Positions 1-5,208 of a DNA stretch of 6,865 bases are shown in pieces. Source of the stretch: an uncultured Oscillospiraceae bacterium (lineage in GTDB: Bacteria; Bacillota; Clostridia; Oscillospirales; Oscillospiraceae); assembly GCA_910587395.1 (NCBI GenBank), contig CAJULJ010000106.1, positions 1 to 6,865 on the forward strand. The letters are read 5' to 3'. Numbering within the stretch: position 1 is the first letter of the stretch; each line of letters starts with the position of its first letter. The notes beneath the pieces were generated by a model. That model was not told the origin of the DNA. It did no database searches and saw nothing but the letters and a program-made list of their open reading frames with translations. Made by a program: the position numbers and the translations under genes.

Positions 1-218
1 TCCTATCATATTTTTATTCAGATATCCCTCCATAGGCTTAGGTTATTGACATTGCTATGTAGACGTTTGACGAAAAATGCACACAATGTCTGAGTTATTT
101 TGACCTCATTTCCTCCCCAGGCGAGTCTCCCGCCGCACCCTCATTGACTCCCCTTCGGGGGAAATGTCCAGTTGAGAGTGTTGCTCAGTAATTTGGTGAA
201 AATCGTGCTTGTTTTCTC

Positions 219-252
219 AAAAACAGGCCGGGATTACCAGCCGCCCGCGCCG
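219..252 (-). terminator. Possible second minus-strand hairpin terminator
   Basis: On the minus strand GGCGCGGG (252-245) can pair with CCCGGCC with one bulged G, enclosing an 11-base loop, and is followed by TGTTTTTG. The arrangement resembles an intrinsic terminator acting on transcription that escapes the 442-481 terminator, or an attenuator ahead of a downstream gene. The loop is rather long and the stem has a bulge, so this is weak. Confidence 0.28.
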
Positions 253-341
253 GTTTTGTGAGGGATTTTTATGGGGATGGCGTGGGGAGTGCAGCACAAG
301 AAGTTGAGAGAGGAGAAGGGGAGAATTTGCAGGGGAAAACC

Positions 342-369
342 TTGTTTTTCTGGATTTTTCAGCTATAAT
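342..369 (+). promoter_or_regulatory. Possible sigma-A promoter pointing towards the terminator
   Basis: TTGTTT (342-347) and a perfect TATAAT (364-369) are separated by 16 bases. An AAGGAG (about 392-397) lies upstream of an ATG at 402 that opens a 32-codon frame to 500. That frame crosses the rplL terminator and is rich in low-complexity residues, so the promoter may be chance in an AT-rich patch, or may make a short antisense transcript. Confidence 0.25.
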
Positions 370-441
370 GCTAACGATTCCGATGCCCCCGAAGGAGAAA
401 AATGAGTGTGGGGGCGGGGGCCTTGCCTGGGTGCGCCAAAC

Positions 442-481
442 AAAAAAAGGAGCCCAGGAACGAATTCCTGAGCCCCTTTTT
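442..481 (-). terminator. Intrinsic terminator of the rplJ-rplL operon
   Basis: Read on the minus strand, the two arms (465-481 and 444-460) form a 17 base-pair stem closed by a UUCG tetraloop and followed by a run of T. Two of the pairs are G-U wobbles that work only in the minus-strand RNA; on the plus strand they would be A-C mismatches. This gives the hairpin a clear direction and assigns it to rplL, whose stop codon is about 64 bases upstream. If rpoB lies further left, this may act as the partial rplL-rpoB attenuator known from other bacteria. Confidence 0.87.
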
Positions 482-544
482 CGGGGTGTTATTTGAGTGA
501 AAACATGTTCAAGATTGGAATGACGAGAACAGCAAATGTGCGAA

Positions 545-919
545 TTACTTCAGCTCCACCTTGCCGCCAGCCTCTTCGATCTTCTTCTTGAGCTCCTCCG
601 CCTCGTCCTTGGACACGGCCTCCTTCAGGGTCTTAGGAGTGCCCTCGACAGCAGCCTTAGCCTCGGCCAAGCCCAGGCCAGTGATCTCGCGGACGACCTT
701 GATGACCTTGATCTTGGCGGCGGCGTCAAAGCCAGCCAGGACCACGTCGAACTCGGTCTTCTCCTCAGCGGCGGGAGCGGCGGCGCCGGCGGCGGGAGCG
801 GCCATAGCGGCGGCGGAAACGCCGAACTCCTCCTCCAGAGCCTTGACCAAGTCGTTCAGCTCCAGAACGGTAAGGGTCTTGACTTCTTCAACCAGAGCGG
901 TAACTTTCTCGCTAGCCAT
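545..919 (-). CDS. rplL: 50S ribosomal protein L7/L12
   Basis: Encodes the 124-residue stalk protein that forms dimers on L10 and recruits and stimulates translation GTPases on the large ribosomal subunit. Residues 1 to about 33 are the helical dimerisation domain, followed by the expected Ala/Pro-rich flexible hinge (about 34-53) and the globular C-terminal domain with EKTEFDVVL, KIKVIKVVREITGLGLAEAK and the closing GGKVELK. The length is typical. The start at 919 was chosen over the longer open frame (967) because MASEKV matches the family start and a GGAGG lies 9 bases upstream. It follows rplJ by 66 bases and shares its promoter. Nothing unusual is visible in it. Confidence 0.98.
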   Translation of the reverse strand: MASEKVTALVEEVKTLTVLELNDLVKALEEEFGVSAAAMAAPAAGAAAPAAEEKTEFDVVLAGFDAAAKIKVIKVVREITGLGLAEAKAAVEGTPKTLKEAVSKDEAEELKKKIEEAGGKVELK

Positions 920-985
920 GATGAAATTCCTCCTAATTGTCAAAAATGAAAGTATGTTGCGTCCCATTGTGGGACAGCGCCGCCA

Positions 986-1528
986 TTACTCGGCGGCGGG
1001 AGCCTCCTCGGCGGGGGCTTCGGCGGCGGGTTCGCCGTTCTTCTCGGCGATGGCCTTGATGACGATGGCCAGACTGGTGATGGGGGCCAGCATCATGCCC
1101 AGGACCTGACCCAGCAGGGCGTCCTTGGAGGGCAGCTCAGCCAAGGCGTACACGTCGTCCAGAGGGAGGACTTTGCCGTCCATGAAGCCGGCCTTGATGT
1201 TGAAGCGGTCGCCCATCTGCTTGGCGTACTTGTTGACGATGCGCATGGGGGCAATGGGGTCTTCCTTGGAGATGGCCATGGAAGTGGTGCCATTGAGCAC
1301 CTCGTCCAGCTCGCCCAGATCCACGTCGTCCAAGGCGCGGCGGAGCAGGGTGTTCTTCACCACGGCGTACTCCACGCCATTCTCACGCAGCTCATGGCGC
1401 AGGGCGGTGTCCTCGGCCACGGTGATGCCCTTGTAGTCCACCAGGACGCCGGAGCTGGCGGCCTTCAGGTCGTCTACCAGAGCGGCCACGATGGCCTGCT
1501 TTTCACTGAGAACCTTTGCGTTAGGCAT
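986..1528 (-). CDS. rplJ: 50S ribosomal protein L10
   Basis: Encodes the 180-residue base of the ribosomal stalk, which binds 23S rRNA through its N-terminal domain and carries L7/L12 dimers on its C-terminal helix. Family features visible are VLVDYKGITVAE near residue 30, VVKNTLLRRAL near 56-66, and ALAELPSKDALLGQVLGMM around 130-148. The C-terminus is a low-complexity Ala/Glu/Pro tail, slightly longer than the usual length. The start at 1528 has GGAGGTG 10 bases upstream. It is the first gene of the rplJ-rplL operon and lies directly behind an L10 leader, by which L10-L7/L12 is expected to control its own synthesis. Confidence 0.98.
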   Translation of the reverse strand: MPNAKVLSEKQAIVAALVDDLKAASSGVLVDYKGITVAEDTALRHELRENGVEYAVVKNTLLRRALDDVDLGELDEVLNGTTSMAISKEDPIAPMRIVNKYAKQMGDRFNIKAGFMDGKVLPLDDVYALAELPSKDALLGQVLGMMLAPITSLAIVIKAIAEKNGEPAAEAPAEEAPAAE

Positions 1529-1681
1529 TGTTAGAATTCACCTCCGGGTAATTTATCGCGGCAGGTGTTTTTCATAAAGAAAAACGCTGCCTTCGTGTCC
1601 ACACGAAAACAGCGCAAACTTAGCGTATCGGCTGCATTCTCGGCAGGACTTACGCTTTCGCACCTGCTGTCTTTGAACACT
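1529..1681 (-). ncRNA. Ribosomal protein L10 leader (autoregulatory 5' UTR)
   Basis: The minus-strand transcript begins near 1681 and carries AAAGACAGCAGGTGCGAAAG followed by GTCCTGCCGAGA, the conserved core I recognise from the Firmicutes L10 leader family. In known examples this RNA mimics the L10 site on 23S rRNA and binds the L10-L7/L12 complex to lower expression. Two pairings of the core are visible: 1663-1667 with 1643-1647 (GCAGG/CCTGC) and 1651-1656 with 1622-1627 (AGCGTA/TACGCT); they interleave, so they are alternatives or a pseudoknot. A strong intrinsic terminator follows at 1579-1614, then the rplJ ribosome binding site. Transcription attenuation is therefore the likely mode of control. 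Confidence 0.87.
1579..1614 (-). terminator. Attenuator hairpin inside the L10 leader
   Basis: On the minus strand CGCTGTTTTCGTG (1614-1602) pairs along all 13 positions with CACGAAGGCAGCG (1597-1585), using two G-U wobbles, around the loop TGGA, and is followed at once by TTTTTCTTT. This is a textbook intrinsic terminator about 50 bases before the rplJ start. The T run (GTTTTTC) can also pair with GAAAAAC just downstream (1567-1573), which could compete with termination. Confidence 0.83.
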
Positions 1682-1687
1682 TTTTGT

Positions 1688-1716
1688 ATTATATATCGGC
1701 GGCTCTGATTTGTCAA
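1688..1716 (-). promoter_or_regulatory. Consensus sigma-A promoter of rplJ-rplL
   Basis: Minus strand: TTGACA (1716-1711), a 17-base spacer, and TATAAT (1693-1688), all perfect consensus. Transcription should begin near 1681, just upstream of the L10 leader core. Such a strong promoter fits a ribosomal protein operon. Confidence 0.94.
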
Positions 1717-1768
1717 GGGGAAATGTAAATTTTTTCGTAGATGGCAGCCATTATTATTAGGTTACACA

Positions 1769-1801
1769 AGGCCACACGGCCATGTGTGGCCTAATTTTTT
1801 T
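1769..1801 (+). terminator. Plus-strand intrinsic terminator at the left edge of the phage-like DNA
   Basis: AGGCCACAC (1769-1777) and GTGTGGCCT (1784-1792) form a perfect 9 base-pair stem around a six-base loop, followed by AATTTTTTT. The T run makes it work on the plus strand, yet no plus-strand gene precedes it in the window. It probably ended a phage operon whose body is missing, which would put the boundary between host and phage DNA between about 1717 and 1768. Confidence 0.72.
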
Positions 1802-1821
1802 ATCGTTTGGGGGGTGAGGAC

Positions 1822-2106
1822 GTGGCAGATTATGCTTTTAGGACCCTGGAGGACCGCCAGAAAATCGAAAAACTGTGGGAGGACGGGCGGACGCCGAAAG
1901 AAATTTCCGAAACCACGGGCGTGTCCGTTCATGTGGTCTACAAGGAACTGACCAGGGGCCAGGACGGGACCCGCCTGCCGGATCGGCGTCTGCGGTACAG
2001 CGCGGATGTGGCCCAGCGCCGGGTGCAGGCGTCGCTGGAGCGGCGGGGCAAGCGGGCCGGACAGCACACCGACAACAGCCAGACGGCGGAGGCCGCCGGC
2101 AGATAG
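1822..2106 (+). CDS. Small helix-turn-helix protein, phage-like
   Basis: Encodes 94 residues. Residues about 10-44 (DRQKIEKLWEDGRTPKEISE, then TTGVSVHVVYKELTRG) read as a helix-turn-helix like the N-terminal domain of IS30-type transposases and small phage DNA-binding proteins; YSADVAQRR further on also recalls that family. There is no catalytic domain, so it is not a transposase. The second half is basic and polar and looks disordered. GTG at 1822 was chosen because GGGGTGAGG precedes it and the homologous-looking part starts there. It is followed 9 bases later by the next gene, in an apparent operon. It could act as a repressor/activator or as a small-terminase-like DNA binder; which one cannot be told. 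Confidence 0.72.
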   Translation: MADYAFRTLEDRQKIEKLWEDGRTPKEISETTGVSVHVVYKELTRGQDGTRLPDRRLRYSADVAQRRVQASLERRGKRAGQHTDNSQTAEAAGR

Positions 2107-2115
2107 GAGGACGCC

Positions 2116-2586
2116 ATGGCAAAGCAAAAGGAAATCAAGTTCCGGGAGCGCGGCAGCGTCCTGGAGGGGCGGCGGGGAAATCTGACCTTTGCCCTCTATT
2201 CGGACATAAGCCAAACGGCCCCGGACAAAAGGACCTATGCCGTGGTGGTCCGGCACAAGGACATTGAAAGCCTGGGTTTCACCACCGCCGGCCACCGCCA
2301 TTTCACGCTGGAGGGTGCCAAAGAGTTCTGCCAGAAAATCGCCGCCGGGGAGATCGACCCGGAGGCCCTGCTGGTGGAGTTCGCGGCGGAGGACATGGCC
2401 AAGGAGCAGGCCGCCATCCGGGACGTGACCGAGCGGGCCAAGAAGTTCCACGCCCGCCTGGACGCCATGGGGCTGAAATACCGGGACCTGCTGGAATTGG
2501 AGGTCCTGGCGCACAGCCTGGGCGACATGGGCCACAATATCCTGCTGGGGTATGAGCGCGGGGAGGGGTGGCCAAGTGGGACCTGA
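2116..2586 (+). CDS. Phage-like protein of unknown function, 156 residues
   Basis: I do not recognise a named family. An AGGAGG (2105-2110) that overlaps the previous stop codon sits just ahead of the ATG. The N-terminal 60 residues look beta-rich (GNLTFALYSDI, YAVVVRHKDIESLGF), followed by a charged, probably helical second half (EFAAEDMAKEQAAIRDVTER, then an alpha-helical stretch ending in GHNILLGYERG). No signal peptide, membrane segment or metal site is visible. It overlaps the next gene by 11 bases, so the two are likely translated together. Confidence 0.75.
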   Translation: MAKQKEIKFRERGSVLEGRRGNLTFALYSDISQTAPDKRTYAVVVRHKDIESLGFTTAGHRHFTLEGAKEFCQKIAAGEIDPEALLVEFAAEDMAKEQAAIRDVTERAKKFHARLDAMGLKYRDLLELEVLAHSLGDMGHNILLGYERGEGWPSGT

Positions 2587-3133
2587 AAACAGCGGCGGCC
2601 CCTTTGTGGCCTACTTTGACGGCCAGCCCGTGGAACTAGCACAGAAACCGATCCAGTTTACTGTTGCCAATTTAGAGGATGGGGAGATAGTGCCGGACTA
2701 TTCGGCGGGCGGCATTTCGGTGGAGGAGGCCAGCGCGGCCATGGCCACCGCGTCAAAGGCGTGGGCGGATATGTCCATCACGATGGAAGTGGCGGCGGAC
2801 GGAATAAAGGAGTTTTTCCGCGCCATGGAACTGTCTGCCGCCATGTGGGCGGCGCAGATATTCAAGCCGGAACTGGTCCACCGCTACCGCCACACAAAGA
2901 AAAAGCGGACCCGCAAGAAATACGAAAAGCGGATCCTGGCCTGGTTTGGGAGGTGTACGCCGTACAGACAAGTGTGTGATCAATTTACCTATATTATAAG
3001 TATGTGCGGCAGCCGGAACCCGCAAAGCGGACCCGGCGGAAAAAGGCCGGATCGGGCTGAATGTGAGTTCAGCCTATTATGGCCTTGTAAATGTGTAAAG
3101 TTTGGGGACGAACCAGACGCCCCCGGAAAATAG
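2576..3133 (+). CDS. Phage-like protein of unknown function, C-terminus probably replaced
   Basis: The GTG at 2576 is chosen because GGGGAGGGGTGG lies just upstream and the frame overlaps the preceding gene tightly. Residues 1 to about 122 read as a normal acidic-to-helical protein ending in a strongly basic stretch (HRYRHTKKKRTRKKYEKRI), which resembles the end of short phage proteins seen near structural genes. After about W123-F124 (2942-2947) the sequence turns Cys-rich and irregular (CTPYRQVCDQF and on), while other frames over the same bases hold other plausible protein ends. The last 60 or so residues are therefore probably not the natural C-terminus. Confidence 0.55.
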   Translation: MGPENSGGPFVAYFDGQPVELAQKPIQFTVANLEDGEIVPDYSAGGISVEEASAAMATASKAWADMSITMEVAADGIKEFFRAMELSAAMWAAQIFKPELVHRYRHTKKKRTRKKYEKRILAWFGRCTPYRQVCDQFTYIISMCGSRNPQSGPGGKRPDRAECEFSLLWPCKCVKFGDEPDAPGK

Positions 3134-3148
3134 AAAGGAGATCACACG
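2946..3148 (+). other. Patchwork of gene ends before the DUF5131 gene
   Basis: Several frames each make sense only briefly. One frame ends YKYVRQPEPAKRTRRKKAGSG at a stop at 3058-3060 and looks like a basic natural C-terminus. Another ends LGTNQTPPENRKEITR with its TGA overlapping the ATG of the next gene (ATGA at 3149), the usual sign of a coupled upstream phage gene. The AT-rich stretch around 2979-3003 stands out from its GC-rich neighbours. This suggests that parts of at least two upstream genes have been lost here. Confidence 0.4.
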
Positions 3149-3520
3149 ATGAACAAGACGAAAATTGACTGGGCCACCATGTCATGGAACCCGCTAACCG
3201 GGTGCCGCCATGGGTGCCCCTACTGCTACGTCAGACGGACCGCCCACCGTTTCAACAAGGGTCTGGAGGATCCCACCCCGCTGTCCGGTGGCCTCCACGT
3301 TCTGGAGGAGAAGATCAAGGGCACCCCCTACCCCTACGGTTTCGAGCCTACCCTGCACCGCTACCGTCTGAACCAGCCGGAGCGAGTGGAGGAGCCGCAG
3401 ACCGTTTTTGTGTGTTCCATGGCGGACCTTTTCGGGAAGTGGGTGCCAACGTCCTGGATCGCCCAGGTGATCGACGCCTGCCTGCGGGCGCCGCAGCACC
3501 GTTACCTGTTCCTGACAAAG
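3149..3520 (+). pseudogene. DUF5131 / phage Gp37-Gp68 family protein, truncated
   Basis: The N-terminal 124 residues of a phage protein of the DUF5131 (Gp37/Gp68) family, which carries a radical-SAM-like cysteine cluster. WNPLTGCRHGCPYCY is present with C19, C23 and C26 in CX3CX2C spacing, the arrangement that would hold a 4Fe-4S cluster; VFVCSMADLFGKWVP and the closing HRYLFLTK also match the family as I know it. A good AAAGGAG lies upstream of the ATG. The family is normally about 230-260 residues or more. Here it stops after K124, and the frame runs on to 3793 only through antisense sequence of a tail gene. It is not expected to be functional. Its exact biochemical role is not established. 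Confidence 0.86.
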
Positions 3521-3643
3521 TATACTGTCCGCCTCTCCGCTGGCCGGGTCCGTATAGGTCACGTCTTTTTGGTAGCCGCTCATTTTCCCGGCCACGGCTG
3601 CGCCGTTCCAGGTCAGATCCACATACGCCCGCCGTGTCCTCAT
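3521..3643 (-). pseudogene. Late control gene D-like phage tail protein, N-terminal 41 residues only
   Basis: Starting at the ATG at 3643, which overlaps the stop codon of the tail protein X gene by four bases (ATGA), the frame reads MRTRRAYVDLTWNGAAVAGK and continues to GEADSI, typical of the start of Firmicutes late-control-D (gpD-like) baseplate hub proteins. The full protein is usually over 300 residues. After I41 (3521-3523) the sequence becomes antisense to the DUF5131 gene, so almost the whole gene is lost. The gene order tape measure, X, D agrees with contractile-tail phages. Confidence 0.68.
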
Positions 3644-3852
3644 GCCTCGGTCCTCCATATCGGCATATTATCCGCCAGACTGTCCGCCGGCGGGTCCGGC
3701 GTCTGGAGGACCACCCCGGCCCGAAACCGGAACGTGTCCAGGTGGGGGTGGTTGTTCTCCATCAGCCAGCCGGTATATTTCACGCTGCCATAAACCCGGT
3801 GGGCGATAGCGTCCCAGGCGTCCCCCTGCCGGGTGGTATATGTGCCTGCCAT
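3640..3852 (-). CDS. Phage tail protein X (LysM-like)
   Basis: A complete 70-residue protein of the tail protein X family, a small LysM-like component of contractile phage tails thought to help join tail tube and baseplate hub. It begins MAGTYTTRQGDAWDAIAHRV and has the family's W-D-x-I-A-x-x-x-Y-G pattern, followed by the NNHPHLDTFRFRAGVVLQTP region. An AGGAGG lies 8 bases before the ATG. It follows the tape measure stop by 14 bases and overlaps the gpD-like gene by four bases. This is the only phage structural gene in the window that appears intact. Confidence 0.87.
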   Translation of the reverse strand: MAGTYTTRQGDAWDAIAHRVYGSVKYTGWLMENNHPHLDTFRFRAGVVLQTPDPPADSLADNMPIWRTEA

Positions 3853-3866
3853 GGTCCGCTCCTCCT

Positions 3867-4553
3867 TTACCGTGTGGACGCGCTCAAATTCTTGCGGCGC
3901 TCCTCCGCTTTCATCCGGTCATACATGCGTTTGAACTCCGCAAAACTGATTTGTCCCGCCTCTTTTGCTTGCGCTGGTGTGGTTGGGCCGTAGAAGTTGA
4001 ACACAGGGGCAAAGGTGATAGTGTCCACGCCGCCGCCTGGCGGGTTCTGGCCGCCCTCCGGTGGCGGGCTGTCGTTTCCTCCGCCGCCCTGCGGCTCCGG
4101 GTAGTCCGTGGATCCCGCTCCGCCCAGGCCAGGCCCCTGCGGGCCTGGTTTATTGTTTTTGGTCCAGTCGTCCAGCATTTTGGCCAGTTGGGCCATGGGT
4201 GCCTCCTCCGGGCCGTCCTCCCGGTTCCCCAGGTCCGGGATCTCCGGCGCATTGGCCACGCTCTGGAGCATGGCGGCCAGCTTGGACAGGGGCAGGATCG
4301 CCTCCGCCTCGCCGCCCTCGCCCGCCTCCAGGATGGTGGGGGCGGTGACAATGCCGCCGGTGGCCAGCTGCGGAATGGTGGGAATGTTAAAGCCCAGGGT
4401 GGTCCCGCCCACGCCCGGCACCCAGTCCGGGATCGTGACAGAAATGCCGTTGATCTTGAAGTCCGACAGGGTCCCCTTGCTGGTCCATTCCTCAAATGTG
4501 GCCGGCACAAGGTCATACTGCTGGACAATGGCCTTTTTGATGGCGTTGTCCAT
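3867..4553 (-). pseudogene. Phage tail tape measure protein, C-terminal part
   Basis: The last 228 residues or so of a tail tape measure protein, which sets tail length and acts in DNA ejection. LATGGIVTAPTILEAGEGGE followed by AEAILPLSKL is the hallmark of the end of the tape measure domain. A Gly/Pro-rich linker (about residues 125-175) leads to VDTITFAPVFNFYG and a charged helix SFAEFKRMYDRMKAEERRK, a common C-terminal ending. The Met at 4553 is merely the first Met in the surviving piece; complete tape measure proteins run to many hundreds of residues. Upstream of it lies a cytosine methyltransferase in another frame, so the 5' part is missing. Confidence 0.8.
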
Positions 4554-4555
4554 GA

Positions 4556-4819
4556 TAGGCGCTGGCGGTTCTGTGCGCTCACCAGGGCGGAATTGATCAG
4601 GATAGGCTCCACACCTAACTCCTGCGTGATCTGCGCCCGGATAGCCGGGGCCATGCTTTTGTTGTTCTCATACAGGAAAAAGTCCGGTTTGAACTTCTCC
4701 AGGGCGATCAGGTAGTTTTTGAACAGTTCCCACCCCAGCCCCTCCGGCTCGGTTTCCCGGTTTTTGGTCTGCGCTATGCTCCAGTGGGTACAGGGGGACC
4801 CGCCGATCAGCAGTTTCAC
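4556..4819 (-). pseudogene. DNA cytosine-5 methyltransferase, truncated
   Basis: From a GTG at 4819 the frame gives 88 residues with three ordered C5-methyltransferase motifs: GGSPC with the catalytic Cys (C10, motif IV), YENN (50-53, motif VI), and QNRQR (83-87, motif VIII). These enzymes transfer a methyl group from S-adenosylmethionine to carbon 5 of cytosine. The usual N-terminal SAM-binding motif I (FxGxG) is absent; the start overlaps the previous frame's stop (GTGA), which supports it as genuine, and similar phage proteins that begin with the motif IV region are known to me. After L88 the frame enters the tape measure gene out of phase, so the target-recognition domain and motifs IX-X are lost. 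Confidence 0.86.
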
Positions 4820-4896
4820 CCCACGCCGCCCTCTTTCATATCCAGGTACAGGGCGTAGTCTTTCCCGGTTCGCTTGCACCACACCCATTCGATCAT
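4816..4896 (-). CDS. Possible 26-residue frame linking two methyltransferase genes
   Basis: ATG at 4896 overlaps the stop of the preceding methyltransferase frame (ATGA), and its own TGA overlaps the GTG of the cytosine methyltransferase (GTGA). The peptide is MIEWVWCKRTGKDYALYLDM plus six more residues. The double overlap is what is expected in a packed phage operon. It may be a true small gene, or the surviving end of a longer one whose front was deleted. No function can be assigned. Confidence 0.38.
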   Translation of the reverse strand: MIEWVWCKRTGKDYALYLDMKEGGVG

Positions 4897-5208
4897 GGCG
4901 CCCGCGCTTTCCTGGTTTCCGGCTTTGCCTTTTGGCGGCATTTGCTCAAAACCATCCGCATGAACTCCGTAAAACTCCGCTGATCCATGTTGTCTCCGCT
5001 GAAATTCTGAAACCTGGCGGCTCCGTTATAATCATCGTCGCAATACTTTTCGCGTGTGCTTTTTTTGCGATCACCCGCAAACAGTCCGCCGGACGAATAC
5101 GGCGGATCGCACAGCACCATGTCCACAATCCCGTCCTGGATTTCTCCCATTCGCTCCATACAGTCCCCGCAATATATGGTTGCTGGTCCGATCTCTTTTT
5201 TTTTTCAC
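4893..5208 (-). pseudogene. DNA adenine/N4-cytosine methyltransferase, out of frame at the start and shortened
   Basis: The reading frame contains TIYCGDCMERM and then VLCDPPYSSGG, the catalytic motif IV (DPPY) of amino-methyltransferases, followed by FTEFMRMVLSKCRQKAKP. A GTG at 5208 with GGAGGTG five bases upstream overlaps the previous stop (GTGA) and is clearly the intended start, but ten A follow it; nine would place it in frame (KKKEIGPATIYCGDC). As written, the GTG frame ends after 44 codons. The coding frame then ends at 4893, far short of a normal 220-300 residue enzyme, and the FxGxG motif expected later in this arrangement is missing. So it carries two separate defects: a frameshift and a lost C-terminal half. 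Confidence 0.75.
5196..5205 (-). repeat. A10 homopolymer tract just after the methyltransferase start codon
   Basis: Ten consecutive A on the coding (minus) strand directly after the GTG at 5208-5206. The tract length sets whether the GTG is in frame with the DPPY methyltransferase: 9 or 12 A would be in frame, 10 is not. Mononucleotide runs of this kind are common sites of slipped-strand phase variation and also of sequencing error. Confidence 0.9.

Larger units (their letters stand above)
1..441. other. Intergenic region downstream of the rplJ-rplL operon, no convincing gene
   Basis: No frame here looks like a real protein on either strand. The minus-strand operon to the right is rplJ-rplL, and in many Bacillota rpoB follows it, so this may be the rplL-rpoB spacer with rpoB starting beyond the left edge; that is inference only. 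What can be seen is a small TTCG-loop hairpin (149-162, five base pairs), a GC-rich hairpin at 226-252 and a possible plus-strand promoter at 342-369, the latter two listed separately. A GGAGGG on the minus strand at 26-31 has no start codon at a usual distance inside the window. Confidence 0.5.

Noticed and set aside
561..1109. Long plus-strand open frame across rplL and rplJ
   Set aside because: It is antisense to two certain ribosomal protein genes, is Ala/Ser-rich as expected from their codon use, and has no ribosome binding site.
1531..1716. 61-residue minus-strand peptide upstream of rplJ
   Set aside because: It would have to begin upstream of the transcription start and covers the promoter and the structured L10 leader.
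1822..2106. IS30-family insertion sequence
   Set aside because: Only a helix-turn-helix is present; there is no DDE domain and no terminal inverted repeats flank the gene.
1762..2535. 257-codon minus-strand open frame
   Set aside because: Antisense to two plus-strand genes with good ribosome binding sites; no recognisable domain.
3840..4715. 291-codon plus-strand open frame
   Set aside because: Antisense to the tape measure and methyltransferase genes; its composition follows the GC-rich opposite strand.
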